Below, piece after piece: positions 37,727-47,129 of a stretch of 64,000 bases of DNA (its first letter is position 1; every line of letters begins with the position of its first letter). The stretch is taken from assembly GCF_002549795.1 (NCBI RefSeq), contig NZ_CP021435.1, positions 1,798,001 through 1,862,000 of the forward strand, in the 5' to 3' direction. Position numbers and translations under genes: made by a program. The notes under the pieces are model-generated. The model did not search any database. It was not told the DNA's origin and saw nothing but the letters and a program-made list of their open reading frames with translations. Source of the stretch: Halomonas beimenensis. Lineage in GTDB: Bacteria; Pseudomonadota; Gammaproteobacteria; Pseudomonadales; Halomonadaceae.

Positions 37727-39439
37727 TCAGTCCCGCCGCGGGCTGAGCTCGGTCCAGGCCGCGTAGGTGCTGAGGAAGACGCGGCCGGCCAGGTCGTCGA
37801 GGAAGGTGCTCTTCTTGAGCTGGTCCATCACCGGCCCCTTGACCTCGGCCAGGTGCAGGGTGACCTTCGAGTCCTTGAGGCGGGCGTTGATGGCGTCGAG
37901 GCTCTCCAGGGCCGAGGCGTCGATCAGGTTGACCGCGGAGCAGATCAGCACCACGTGCTCCAGCTCCGGCCGGGTCGCCACCAGGGCGTAGAGGGTGTCC
38001 TCCAGGTAGCGGGCGTTGGCGAAGTAGAGGCTCTCGTCGATGCGCAGCAGCGCCAGGTGGCTGACCGTCTCGGTGTCGTGTCGCGCCACGCTGCGGAAGT
38101 GCTCGGTGCCGGGGATGCGGCCCACCACCGCGCTGTGGGGGCGACTGGTGCGATACAAAAAGAGCATGATCGACAGTAGCACCCCGGCGATGATGCCGGC
38201 CTCGACGCCTTCCACCAGGGTCAGCACCATGGTCACCGCCATGGCCGAGAAGTCGCTGCGCGAGTAGCGCCAGGTCTGGCGGATCAGCGGGATGTCCACC
38301 AGGGTCAGGATGGCCACGGTGATGGTGGCGGCCAGGGTGGCCACCGGCAGGTGATGGAGCCAGGGGGTGAAGGCCAGGGTGACCAGGCCGATGCCGATCG
38401 CCGCGAACAGCCCGGCCATGGGGGTGCGGGCCCCGGACTCGAAGTTGATCACGGTGCGTGACAGCCCGCCGGTGACCGGCATGCCGCTGGAGAAGGCGGC
38501 GGCCAGGTTGGCCCCGCCCAGACCGATCAGCTCCTGGTTCGGCGAGATGCGCTCCCGGCGCTTGGCGGCGAGCATCTGGGCCATGGAGATGGACTCCACG
38601 AACCCCACCACGCTGATCAGCAGCGCCGGGACCAGCAACTGCCGCCACAGGCCGGCCTCGACGGGCGGCATGGTCAACGGGGGCAGGCCACCGGGCACGG
38701 CCCCCACCACCGCCACGCCGTGCTCGGCGAGGTCCAGCCAGGCGCTCAAGGCCGTGGTGCCCACCACCGCGAACACCGGCCCGGCCCGGGCGATGAGGTC
38801 GGCCGCCGGCCCGGGCAGACCCAGGCGCCTCAGCAGCGACTTGCCGAAATGGCGAACGGCGACCAGGAAGGCCAGGGTGCCGGCGCCGACCGCCAGCGTC
38901 GGCCAGTGCAGGCCGCCCAGGTGGGTGGCGAGGCTGGTCAGCAGGGTCAGGGCATCGTAGCCCCCGGCCTCGATGCCCAGCAGGTGGGAGAGCTGGCTGA
39001 CCGCGATCAGCAGGCCGGAGGCGGCCAAAAAGCCGCCGATGACCGGGTGGCTGAGGAAGTTGGCGAAGAAGCCCATGCGCAGCACCCCCATGACCACCAG
39101 CATGGCGCCGGACAGCAGCGACAGCACCAGGGCGGCCTCGAGGTAGGCGGGGCTGCCCGGCGGGGCGACCCCGCTCAGGGCGGCTCCGGTCATCAGGGCG
39201 ATGATCGCCACCGGCCCCACGGCCAGGGTGCGGCTGGTGCCGAGCAGGGTATAGGCCAGCAGCGGCAGGATGCTGGCGTAGAGCCCGACCACCGCCGGCA
39301 GGCCGGCGAGGATGGCGTAGGCCAGCGACTGGGGGATGACCATGACGGTGACGATCAGGCCGGCCAGCAGGTCGGCGCCGCAGAGTCGGCGGTTGTAGTG
39401 GGGGAGCCAGGTGAGGATCGGCAGGTAGCGTCTGAGCAT
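37727..39439 (-). CDS. SulP-family anion transporter with STAS domain
   Basis: The 570-residue protein has about 10-12 membrane segments and the SulP signatures VIPQSLAYAILAGLP and GLGGANLAAAFSSGMPVTGGLSRT. A cytoplasmic STAS domain follows at about 440-560 (NLIDASALESLDAI). It may import sulfate or bicarbonate; sequence alone does not decide. Divergent from metY, which would be consistent with sulfur supply. Confidence 0.9.
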   Translation of the reverse strand: MLRRYLPILTWLPHYNRRLCGADLLAGLIVTVMVIPQSLAYAILAGLPAVVGLYASILPLLAYTLLGTSRTLAVGPVAIIALMTGAALSGVAPPGSPAYLEAALVLSLLSGAMLVVMGVLRMGFFANFLSHPVIGGFLAASGLLIAVSQLSHLLGIEAGGYDALTLLTSLATHLGGLHWPTLAVGAGTLAFLVAVRHFGKSLLRRLGLPGPAADLIARAGPVFAVVGTTALSAWLDLAEHGVAVVGAVPGGLPPLTMPPVEAGLWRQLLVPALLISVVGFVESISMAQMLAAKRRERISPNQELIGLGGANLAAAFSSGMPVTGGLSRTVINFESGARTPMAGLFAAIGIGLVTLAFTPWLHHLPVATLAATITVAILTLVDIPLIRQTWRYSRSDFSAMAVTMVLTLVEGVEAGIIAGVLLSIMLFLYRTSRPHSAVVGRIPGTEHFRSVARHDTETVSHLALLRIDESLYFANARYLEDTLYALVATRPELEHVVLICSAVNLIDASALESLDAINARLKDSKVTLHLAEVKGPVMDQLKKSTFLDDLAGRVFLSTYAAWTELSPRRD

Positions 39440-39568
39440 CCGGTGCCCGTCGTCGTCGGTTGGGAGGAAAGATTCTCCCCAGACTAACCGATACGCGACC
39501 TTTGCATCAGTCTTGGTTAGTATCGCCTGATACAGTCACCCCGACAGGACACCAGCCCAGGAGCCGCC
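39440..39568. promoter_or_regulatory. sulP-metY divergent promoter region with inverted repeat
   Basis: ACTAACC (39483-39489) and GGTTAGT (39515-39521) are perfect inverted repeats, and CGATAC/GTATCG pairs overlap them. The arrangement resembles two half-sites for a dimeric regulator. No SAM riboswitch is recognisable and no convincing -35/-10 pair was found. Confidence 0.35.
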
Positions 39569-40840
39569 ATGAAGCCCGAGACCCTCGCCCTGCATCACGG
39601 TTATGCCCCCGACGACCAGCATGCCGTCGCCGTGCCGATCCACCAGACCACCTCCTTCGCCTTCGACAGTGCCCAGCACGCCGCGGATCTCTTCGATCTC
39701 AAGGTCGAGGGCAACATCTATTCCCGGATCATGAATCCGACCTGCGCCGTGCTCGAGCAGCGCATCGCGGCCCTGGAGGGCGGGATCGCCGGCCTGGCGG
39801 TGGCCTCCGGCATGGCGGCCATCACCTACGCGATCCAGACGATCGCCGAGGCCGGCGACAACATCGTGTCCATCAGCGAGCTCTACGGCGGGACCTACAA
39901 CCTCTTCGCCCACACCCTGCCGCGCCAGGGCATCGAGGTGCGCTTCGCCGACAAGGATGACCTCGAAGCCATGGAAGGCCTGATCGACGCCCGGACCAAG
40001 GCGGTGTTCTGCGAGAGCGTCGGCAACCCCTCCGGCGGCGTGGTGGACCTGGCGCGCCTGGCCGAGCTGGCCCATCGCCACGGGGTGCCGCTGATGGTCG
40101 ACAATACCGTCCCCACCCCCTTCCTGTGCCGGCCCATCGAGCACGGCGCGGACGTGGTGATCCATTCGGCCACCAAGTACATCGGCGGTCATGGCACCAC
40201 CGTGGGCGGGGTGATCGTGGATTCGGGGCGCTTCCCCTGGGCCGACCATGCCGAGCGCTTCCCGCTGCTCAACGAGCCCGACCCCTCCTATCACGGCGTC
40301 TGCTACACCCGCGACCTGGGCGAGGCCGCCTTCATCGGCCGCGCCCGGGTGGTGCCGCTGCGCAACATGGGGGCGGCGCTCTCCGCCCAGTCCGCCTGGA
40401 ACCTGCTCCAGGGCCTCGAGACCCTGGGGTTGCGCATCGAGCGCATCAGCGACAACGCCCGGCGGGTGGCGCAGTACCTGGAGCGGCATCCCCGGGTGAG
40501 CTGGGTGCAGTACGCCGGCCTGGAGAGCCATCCGGATCACGGCCTGGCGCAGCGCTACATGGGCGGGCGCGCCTCGGGCATCCTCAGCTTCGGCATCCAG
40601 GGCGGCCGCGAGGCGGGCGCCCGCTTCTACGATGCGCTGGGGCTGATCCTGCGGCTGGTCAACATCGGCGACGCCAAGACCTGCTCGTCGATCCCCGCCG
40701 CCACCACCCATCGCCAGCTCAACGACGAGGAGCTCAAGGCCGCCGGCGTCACCGCCGACATGGTGCGGCTGTCCATCGGCATCGAGCACGTCGACGACAT
40801 CATCGCCGACCTGGATCAGGCCCTGGCCGCCTCGGCCTGA
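39569..40840 (+). CDS. metY: O-acetylhomoserine sulfhydrylase (aminocarboxypropyltransferase)
   Basis: PLP enzyme of the Cys/Met metabolism family that makes homocysteine from O-acetylhomoserine and sulfide. The 423-residue length and PLP-lysine motif HSATKYIGGHGTT, with YSRIMNPTCAVLEQRIAALEGG near the N-terminus, are typical of MetY. A good AGGAG site precedes the start. The neighbour SulP transporter may supply sulfur. Confidence 0.93.
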   Translation: MKPETLALHHGYAPDDQHAVAVPIHQTTSFAFDSAQHAADLFDLKVEGNIYSRIMNPTCAVLEQRIAALEGGIAGLAVASGMAAITYAIQTIAEAGDNIVSISELYGGTYNLFAHTLPRQGIEVRFADKDDLEAMEGLIDARTKAVFCESVGNPSGGVVDLARLAELAHRHGVPLMVDNTVPTPFLCRPIEHGADVVIHSATKYIGGHGTTVGGVIVDSGRFPWADHAERFPLLNEPDPSYHGVCYTRDLGEAAFIGRARVVPLRNMGAALSAQSAWNLLQGLETLGLRIERISDNARRVAQYLERHPRVSWVQYAGLESHPDHGLAQRYMGGRASGILSFGIQGGREAGARFYDALGLILRLVNIGDAKTCSSIPAATTHRQLNDEELKAAGVTADMVRLSIGIEHVDDIIADLDQALAASA

Positions 40841-40855
40841 GGCCCGCGCGGCGCA

Positions 40856-42004
40856 TTACGCCCGATAGGCTGCCAGGAAGCGCTCGTCCAGCCAGCGCTT
40901 CCAGAGCCTGGGCAGGCGGCCTGCCCACCACAGGCCGCCGCGGATCGCCAGGGCCTGGCCACCCCCGAGGTCGAGGATCGCCAGGGCCCGGGCCTGGGGG
41001 CGGTAGGGCCGCAGGGCCTCGCCCGCCAGGTAGGCGGCGAGGTTGGCCCGCAGTACCGGGGCCTGGCGCACCCCGTAGACCCCCAGGCGCGGCAGGTGAT
41101 GGCGCTGCATGGCGGCGCAGTCGCCGGCGGCGAAGACCCAGTCCGCCGCCGGGCTCTGCAGGGTCTCGGTGACGGCCAGGCCACGACCGGCCAGGCAGGG
41201 CAGTCCCAGCCGCTCGACCAGCGGCGGCGGCGCCAGGCCGGCCGCATGGACGACATGGTCCGCGGCGAGGAAACGGTAGCTGTCCTCGCCCCAGCTCTGC
41301 TCGGTCGAGGCCACCATGATGCCGCCCGCGGCATGCCCCTTGACCTCCAGGCCGGTGCTGACCTCGATGCCGCGCCGGGCCAGGTGTCGGCCCAGCCAGG
41401 CCTGGGCCCCGGCCGGGGCCCCCTCCAGGAGTCTCCTGCCCCGGGTCACCAGGTGGATCTCGGTGGCCACGCCGTGCCGCTCGCTCAGGGCGCGCAGGTT
41501 GCCGGCCACCTCGATGCCGCTGGCGCCGCCGCCCGCCACCAGCAGGCGGGGGCGACGCCCCGCCGCGAACTCCCGTTCGAGTCGATGACGCAGGGCCACC
41601 AGGCGAGGGATCGGCTTTACCGTCCAGATCGCCGGCCCCTGAGGATGAGCGGGCGGATGAGGCGTCTGCGATCCCAGGTTCAGCGACAGGGCGGCGCAGG
41701 TCAGGCGTCGGCCGTCGTCCAGGCGGGCCTCGCGGGTGTCCGGGTCGAGGCCGGTCAGGCGGGCGCGGAGGCCTTCCACGCCATGTCGTCTGGCCAGGCG
41801 CATGGGGTCCAGCCGATCCCTGGCCGGGCCATGGTGGCCCCCCAGCACGCCGGTGGCCATGCCGGAGTACCAGAAGCCCCCGGGGTCCACCAGCACGACC
41901 CGTGAGGCCGGCAGTCGGTGGCGATGGGCGACGAGATGCAGGTGGGCATGCCCGGCGCCGACGAGCAGCAGCGGGGCATCGGGCGGAGGTCGGTGGCTGG
42001 TCAT
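40856..42004 (-). CDS. FAD/NAD(P)-dependent oxidoreductase, NDH-2-like (SelD-associated type)
   Basis: The 382-residue flavoprotein has an FAD dinucleotide-binding motif at the N-terminus (LLLVGAGHAHLH), an NAD motif in the middle (LLVAGGGASGIEVAGNLRAL) and VFAAGDCAAM for FAD binding. Segments WYSGMATGVLGGH and LSLNLGS resemble the oxidoreductase domain often fused in front of SelD; here it stands alone. The longer open frame upstream of 42004 overlaps the EAL gene and is rejected. Confidence 0.75.
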   Translation of the reverse strand: MTSHRPPPDAPLLLVGAGHAHLHLVAHRHRLPASRVVLVDPGGFWYSGMATGVLGGHHGPARDRLDPMRLARRHGVEGLRARLTGLDPDTREARLDDGRRLTCAALSLNLGSQTPHPPAHPQGPAIWTVKPIPRLVALRHRLEREFAAGRRPRLLVAGGGASGIEVAGNLRALSERHGVATEIHLVTRGRRLLEGAPAGAQAWLGRHLARRGIEVSTGLEVKGHAAGGIMVASTEQSWGEDSYRFLAADHVVHAAGLAPPPLVERLGLPCLAGRGLAVTETLQSPAADWVFAAGDCAAMQRHHLPRLGVYGVRQAPVLRANLAAYLAGEALRPYRPQARALAILDLGGGQALAIRGGLWWAGRLPRLWKRWLDERFLAAYRA

Positions 42005-42139
42005 GGCGGGATGGTAGCGGAGGCCGGGGCGGGGCGCGAGCCTCTTGGGTAACCTGGTCGTCACGCGCCGGTTGACGCGTCCGACGGGTTGTTCTCTGAT
42101 GGGCGGGGCGAAGGGACGAAGGGACACTCGACGGTCGAC

Positions 42140-44566
42140 ATGAATGCTGCGCAAGGAACGACACGAGGGCGATGGCTGGCCCGGCGGCTCCTGGGGGCCT
42201 GCCTGTGGGCCCTGGCCGCCCTGGCCGAGGCGCAACCCCTCGACCCCCCGCGACTGGAGGTGCTGGCCTCCTACCATCGCGGCAATCCCTGGACCGACGA
42301 GCTGCTCACCCGGATCGAGGCCGCGGCCGAGCGTCTCGGCGTGGCCTCGGTGGACGTCGACTACCTGGACGCCCGCCGACTGCTGGAGGCCCAGGCCTTC
42401 GAGCTCCAGCGGCTGCGGCTGAGGGGGCGACGGGCCGTCGATCGCGGCGACCACCTGCTGCTGCTCGACGACGCGGCCCTGCGCTTCTACCTGGCGCACA
42501 CGCAGGCGCTCGGCGATCCCGCCCGGGTCGTGGCCCTGGGAGTCAACGACCCGGGCCTGCAGCGCCGGGCCCTGGCCGTTGGCATCAAGCTCATCGACAC
42601 CACCGGCGTCGCCGCCGAGTCGCTGCGCTTCCTGCAGGCCGTCCTGGGACCGCCCCTGCCGCTGCTGGTGCTGGGCGACAGCACCCCGGTGGGGCAGGAC
42701 CTCACGACCGCCTTCCTGCGCCGTCTCACCCGGGAGGCCCCTGGCGAACTGGCCGGCGTGCTCTGGGACTGGACCCCGGACGCCGTCGAGGAGGCGCTCT
42801 CGACCCTGCCGCCGGATACCCGCGTCTACCTGGTCGAGGGCCAGACCACCGGCGAGGGGGACCTCGACGCCGAGCGGCGTGACTGGTTGCCCCGGCTGGA
42901 GGCGCGAGGCATCCGGGTCTTCTGCCACCTGCCGTATCAGGTCGAGCTCGGCTGCGACGGTGGGGCCATTCTCGACACCCGTCGACTGGGGACCCTGGCG
43001 GTCGAGACGCTGTACAGCCCGGCCTTCGCGCCCCAGCCCGACCGTCAGACGGTCGGCGCCGGTCGCCGGGTGCTGAATGCCCACTGGTACGCGGCGGTGT
43101 CGCCGGAATCGGCCACGTCCATCGAGTGGCTCGACGTGCAACGCGCCATGGGCGACGCCGAGCAACAGCAGCAGCGGCTGCTGTGGGCGGGGGCCGGCCT
43201 GGGGGGCCTGGTGGCCAGCGGTGTGGTGGCGCTGGCCTGGTCCCGGCGCCGGGGCCTGCGCCGGGAGCGGCGGCTGATGGTCGATCGCGTCACCGGCCTG
43301 CCCAGCCGCCAGCTGCTCGAGGTGGACTTTCCCCCTGCCCAACCGGGCCGGGACGGCTGGCTGTTCGAGCTCGCCTCGCCTCGGCTGCGCCAGGTCAGGG
43401 CGCGGTTTGGCCTGCCCGCGGCCCAGGCGATGCTGGGCGAGCAGTTGCCGCAGATTCGCGAGCGGCTGCCTCGTGGCTGGCGGCTCTACGCGGATGCCGG
43501 CCTGAACCTGCTGGGCTGGATCCCGGCGGGCCCGGGGGTGGACGACGACGAGGCCCGCTTCGATGCGCTGCTGGCCAGCCTCGACGAGCGTGAGCCCGCG
43601 GAGCCCGGGCCGACCCTGCCCTGGCATGCCAGCCTGCTGAGGCTGGCCGGTCACGAGGCGGATCTGGCCCGCTGCTGTGCGGCCCTGGACGAGGGGCTGG
43701 CCCGGCTCGAGCGCCAGGGCTGGCGGCAGCCGGTGCTGCGGGTCGCGCCGGTGCCCCGGGAGAAGGCGACGCGCTTCCGGCGCCTGGCCGACGAGCTGGA
43801 GGCCTTGATCGAGGCCCCCGAGGGCCAGTGGCGGCTGGTGTTGCAGTCGCAGTGGGCGGCGAATGGGGTCACCCTGGTCGGCGCCGAGGCCCTGCTACGC
43901 TGGCGCCATCCGCGGCTCGGCGAGATTTCCCCGGGGGAGTTCCTGCCGGTGGTGGACAGCCTGGGGCTGTCGGAGCGGCTGGACGCCTGGGTCAGCCTGA
44001 CCGCCATCGACTGGCTCGGCCGTCACCAGGACCGGCTGGGCGGGCTGCCCCGGCTGTCGATCAACGTGGGGCTGACGACCCTGGATGATGAGGGCTATGT
44101 GGCGCGCCTGGCCGGGGCGCTGGAACGCTGGCGCCTGCCTGCCGAGCGGCTGGAGATCGAGATCACCGAGCATGCCGACTTCGGGGACCTGAAGCGGGCC
44201 GAGCAGGCCCTGGCCAGGCTGCGCCGGCTCGGGGTCCGGGTCGCGCTGGACGACTTCGGCACCGGCTACACCGCCTTCCGCCTGCTCCAGCGGCTGCCCT
44301 TCGATGTCGTCAAGCTCGACCGCACCCTGCTGGAGGCCGCCGGCCAGCACCGCCGGGCGGTGGAGGCCTATGTCGCCATGGTCCGCTTCTGCCGGGAGCT
44401 CGGCCTGGAGGTGGTGGCCGAGGGTGTCGAGACGGCGGAGGAAGCCGCCTGGCTGGCGGGGCTCGACGTCCAGGTCTTCCAGGGCTTCCATCTGGGGCGT
44501 CCCATGGAGCGCCAGGTCTTCCTCGAGCGCCACGGCGTGGCGCCGACCTCAGGCGCGGGCCGGTGA
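42140..44566 (+). CDS. EAL-domain protein with periplasmic ABC-binding-like sensor and degenerate GGDEF region
   Basis: The 808-residue protein has a signal-anchor (WLARRLLGACLWALAALAEA), a periplasmic region resembling ABC_sub_bind (about 30-345), a membrane segment (LLWAGAGLGGLVASGVVALAW, in part) and a cytosolic GGDEF-like part lacking the GGDEF motif. A C-terminal EAL domain follows with EALL from Glu583, ITEH, DDFGTGY, KLDRTLL and EGVE, so c-di-GMP phosphodiesterase activity is likely. Start is ATG 42140. Its end overlaps the convergent rarD gene by 18 bases. Confidence 0.82.
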   Translation: MNAAQGTTRGRWLARRLLGACLWALAALAEAQPLDPPRLEVLASYHRGNPWTDELLTRIEAAAERLGVASVDVDYLDARRLLEAQAFELQRLRLRGRRAVDRGDHLLLLDDAALRFYLAHTQALGDPARVVALGVNDPGLQRRALAVGIKLIDTTGVAAESLRFLQAVLGPPLPLLVLGDSTPVGQDLTTAFLRRLTREAPGELAGVLWDWTPDAVEEALSTLPPDTRVYLVEGQTTGEGDLDAERRDWLPRLEARGIRVFCHLPYQVELGCDGGAILDTRRLGTLAVETLYSPAFAPQPDRQTVGAGRRVLNAHWYAAVSPESATSIEWLDVQRAMGDAEQQQQRLLWAGAGLGGLVASGVVALAWSRRRGLRRERRLMVDRVTGLPSRQLLEVDFPPAQPGRDGWLFELASPRLRQVRARFGLPAAQAMLGEQLPQIRERLPRGWRLYADAGLNLLGWIPAGPGVDDDEARFDALLASLDEREPAEPGPTLPWHASLLRLAGHEADLARCCAALDEGLARLERQGWRQPVLRVAPVPREKATRFRRLADELEALIEAPEGQWRLVLQSQWAANGVTLVGAEALLRWRHPRLGEISPGEFLPVVDSLGLSERLDAWVSLTAIDWLGRHQDRLGGLPRLSINVGLTTLDDEGYVARLAGALERWRLPAERLEIEITEHADFGDLKRAEQALARLRRLGVRVALDDFGTGYTAFRLLQRLPFDVVKLDRTLLEAAGQHRRAVEAYVAMVRFCRELGLEVVAEGVETAEEAAWLAGLDVQVFQGFHLGRPMERQVFLERHGVAPTSGAGR

Positions 44567-45451
44567 GACCGGGCGTCGCCAGCTGGCCCAGCTGTAGAGC
44601 CCCAGGCTCGCCCAGATCAGCGCGAAGGTGGCGAGGCGCACGGCATCCAGCGGTTCGTGGAACACCAGCAGCGCGATCAGGAACTGCAGGCTGGGGTTGA
44701 GGTAGAGCAGGAACCCCAGGGTCGCCAGGCGCAGCCGTCGCGCCGCCCCGGCGAAGGCCAGCAGGGGGAGGGCGGTGATCACCCCGCTGGTTACCAGCAG
44801 GGCGGTGGTGCGGGACTCGGCGAGGAAGTGGGACAGGCCGGCCTGCTCGAGCCAGGCCAGCGCCGCCAGCCCCATGGGCAGCAGCAGCAGGGTCTCGACG
44901 AACAGCCCCGAGAGGCCGTCCAACGGGACCTGCTTGCGCAGCAGGCCATAGGTGCCGAACGACATCGCCAGGGCCAGGCTGATCCAGGGCGGCTCGCCGA
45001 GCAGCACCAGCTGCATCGCGATGGCGCCCGCGGCCAGGGCCACCGCCAGGCCCTGGAGGCGGCCGAGCCGCTCGCGCAGCACCAGCAGCCCCAGGCCGAC
45101 GTTGACCAGGGGCGTGAGGAAATAGCCGAGGCTCGCCTGCAGGACCTGGCGGGTTTCCACCGCATAGATGTAGAGCCCCCAGTTGGCGGCGATCAGCAGG
45201 GCGCAGGCCAGCACGCGCCCCAGGCGTCGGGGGCGGGCCAGCGCCTCCCGGACCGGTCGCCAGCGGCGCAGCAGGGTGACCACCCCTGCGAGGAAGAGGC
45301 AGGACCACAGCACCCGGTGGATCAGGATCTCGTGGGCCGGCACGCCCTCGAAGAGCGCGAAGAACAGCGGGAAGCATCCCCACATCAGATAGGCGGCGAG
45401 GCCGAAGCCCACCCCCTTGGCGGCCTCGGCGTCGGTGACGGTCGGGAGCAT
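44549..45451 (-). CDS. rarD: RarD protein, EamA-type transporter
   Basis: The 300-residue membrane protein has about ten hydrophobic segments in two EamA repeats. The N-terminal GFGLAAYLMWGCFPLFFALFEGV... pattern and HRVLWS are typical of RarD. Substrate is unknown. It is convergent with the EAL gene (18-base overlap) and divergent from the amidase gene. Confidence 0.9.
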   Translation of the reverse strand: MLPTVTDAEAAKGVGFGLAAYLMWGCFPLFFALFEGVPAHEILIHRVLWSCLFLAGVVTLLRRWRPVREALARPRRLGRVLACALLIAANWGLYIYAVETRQVLQASLGYFLTPLVNVGLGLLVLRERLGRLQGLAVALAAGAIAMQLVLLGEPPWISLALAMSFGTYGLLRKQVPLDGLSGLFVETLLLLPMGLAALAWLEQAGLSHFLAESRTTALLVTSGVITALPLLAFAGAARRLRLATLGFLLYLNPSLQFLIALLVFHEPLDAVRLATFALIWASLGLYSWASWRRPVSPARA

Positions 45452-45572
45452 GATTAACGTCCTAACAAAACGCCTACCCTAGCACAGCCGGTTCGCCGCG
45501 ACATGGCTGCGTGGTGGCCGCGTCTCGGTTAGGCTGGAGAGGATTGCGTCTTCTGCTTGCATGGAGCCCCCG

Positions 45573-46388
45573 ATGAGCGAACTGAGAACCACCCTGGTCC
45601 AGGCCGACCTGTGCTGGGAAGATCCCGAGGCCAACCGCCGGATGCTCGACGAGTCCCTGGGCGATCTCGGTGCCGGCGACACCGACCTCATCGTGCTGCC
45701 CGAGATGTTCGCCACCGGCTTCACCATGAACTCGCAGGCCATGGCCGAGCCCATGGCCGAGAGTGCCAGCGTGGCCTGGCTGCGGGAGCAGGCGACCCGT
45801 CGCGGCTGCGTGATCACCGGCAGCCTGGCGGTGGTCGAGGATGGCGACTACTTCAACCGCCTGGTGTGGGCGCGTCCGGATGGCAGCCTGGTGCACTACG
45901 ACAAGCGTCATCTGTTTCGCATGGCCGGCGAGCACGAGCGCTATGCGATGGGCCACGAGCGGGTGATCGTCGAGCTCAAGGGCTTCCGCATCCTGCTCAG
46001 CGTCTGCTACGACCTGCGCTTCCCGGTCTGGCTGCGCCAGCAGCCGGCGCCGGGCGAGCATTTCGAGTACGACGCCCTGCTGTGCGTGGCCAACTGGCCG
46101 GCGCCGCGCCGTCATCCCTGGCGGGTGCTGCTGCAGGCCCGGGCGGTGGAGAACCTCTGCCCGGTGATCGGCGTCAACCGCGTGGGCGAGGATGCCAAGG
46201 GCCTGGCCTATGCGGGCGACTCCATGCTGGTGGATGCCAAGGGCGAGCCGCTGATCGACGAGCCCCGGGACACGCCCTTCGTCAAGACGGGACGACTGTC
46301 CCTGGATGAGCTCGCCGCCTTCCGCGAGAAGTTTCCGGCCTGGCGCGATGCCGATCACTTCACCCTGTCCGATGGGGTGGGCGCCTGA
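45573..46388 (+). CDS. Nitrilase-superfamily amidohydrolase (omega-amidase, YafV type)
   Basis: The 271-residue protein has the Glu-Lys-Cys triad: LPEMFATGF (Glu), YDKRHLFRMAGE (Lys) and LLSVCYDLRFPVWLR (Cys). YafV-like members hydrolyse 2-oxoglutaramate and 2-oxosuccinamate, which arise from transamination repair. The ATG at 45573 is better placed after GGAG than the one at 45561. The stop overlaps the rsuA start by one base. Confidence 0.88.
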   Translation: MSELRTTLVQADLCWEDPEANRRMLDESLGDLGAGDTDLIVLPEMFATGFTMNSQAMAEPMAESASVAWLREQATRRGCVITGSLAVVEDGDYFNRLVWARPDGSLVHYDKRHLFRMAGEHERYAMGHERVIVELKGFRILLSVCYDLRFPVWLRQQPAPGEHFEYDALLCVANWPAPRRHPWRVLLQARAVENLCPVIGVNRVGEDAKGLAYAGDSMLVDAKGEPLIDEPRDTPFVKTGRLSLDELAAFREKFPAWRDADHFTLSDGVGA

Positions 46389-47089
46389 TGCGGCTCGATC
46401 GTTTCCTGGCCGAGACCACCGAGCTGACCCGTGGGCTGGCCAGGAAGGCCCTGGGCCGCGGGGAGGTGCGGGTCAACGGCGAGGTCGAGAAGCGGGGAGC
46501 CCGCCATGTCGGCCAGGCCGATCGGGTCACCTGGAACGACGCGCCGCTGGCACTGGTGGGCGTGCGCCATATCATGCTGCACAAGCCCGCCGGCGTGGAG
46601 TGCACCGCCCGGCGCGGCCTCTATCCGCGTGCCGTGGACCTGATCGACCTGCCCAAGGCCGAGCGCCTGCAGCCGGTGGGGCGGCTGGACGTCGAGACCA
46701 CCGGGCTGCTGCTGCTCACCGACGATGGCCAATGGTCCCATCGGGTCACCTCGCCCCGGCGGGCCTGTGCCAAGGTCTATCTCGCCACCCTGGCGCGCCC
46801 CCTCGAGGGTGATGCCGCCGACGCCGCGAAGGCCGCCTTCGCCGAGGGGATCCGGCTCGAGGGGGAGGAGGCCCCGACCCGTCCCGCCGACCTGACGCTG
46901 CTCGATGCCCGCCATGCCCGGCTGACCATCACCGAAGGGCGCTACCACCAGGTGCGGCGGATGTTCGCCGCCGTCGGCAATCACGTGGAGGCCTTGCACC
47001 GCGAGTCGGTGGGGCCGCTGGTCCTGGCGGCCGACCTGGCGCCCGGGGAGTGGCGCGAGCTCGACGACGCGGAGGTGGCGGCGTTCTGA
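46388..47089 (+). CDS. rsuA: 16S rRNA pseudouridine(516) synthase RsuA
   Basis: The 233-residue protein has an N-terminal S4 RNA-binding domain (RLDRFLAETTELTRGLARKALGRG, in part) and the pseudouridine-synthase core with catalytic Asp in GRLDVETTGLLLLT. It modifies U516 of 16S rRNA. It is translationally coupled to the amidohydrolase gene. Confidence 0.92.
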   Translation: MRLDRFLAETTELTRGLARKALGRGEVRVNGEVEKRGARHVGQADRVTWNDAPLALVGVRHIMLHKPAGVECTARRGLYPRAVDLIDLPKAERLQPVGRLDVETTGLLLLTDDGQWSHRVTSPRRACAKVYLATLARPLEGDAADAAKAAFAEGIRLEGEEAPTRPADLTLLDARHARLTITEGRYHQVRRMFAAVGNHVEALHRESVGPLVLAADLAPGEWRELDDAEVAAF

Positions 47090-47129
47090 TGCCACGGCGG
47101 TGGCGGCGCGCCGTGCCGCGAAGCCGGGG

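Noticed and set aside
42005-43654. Upstream extension of the minus-strand oxidoreductase frame to 932 codons
   Set aside because: The extension overlaps the EAL gene on the other strand and shows no recognisable domain.
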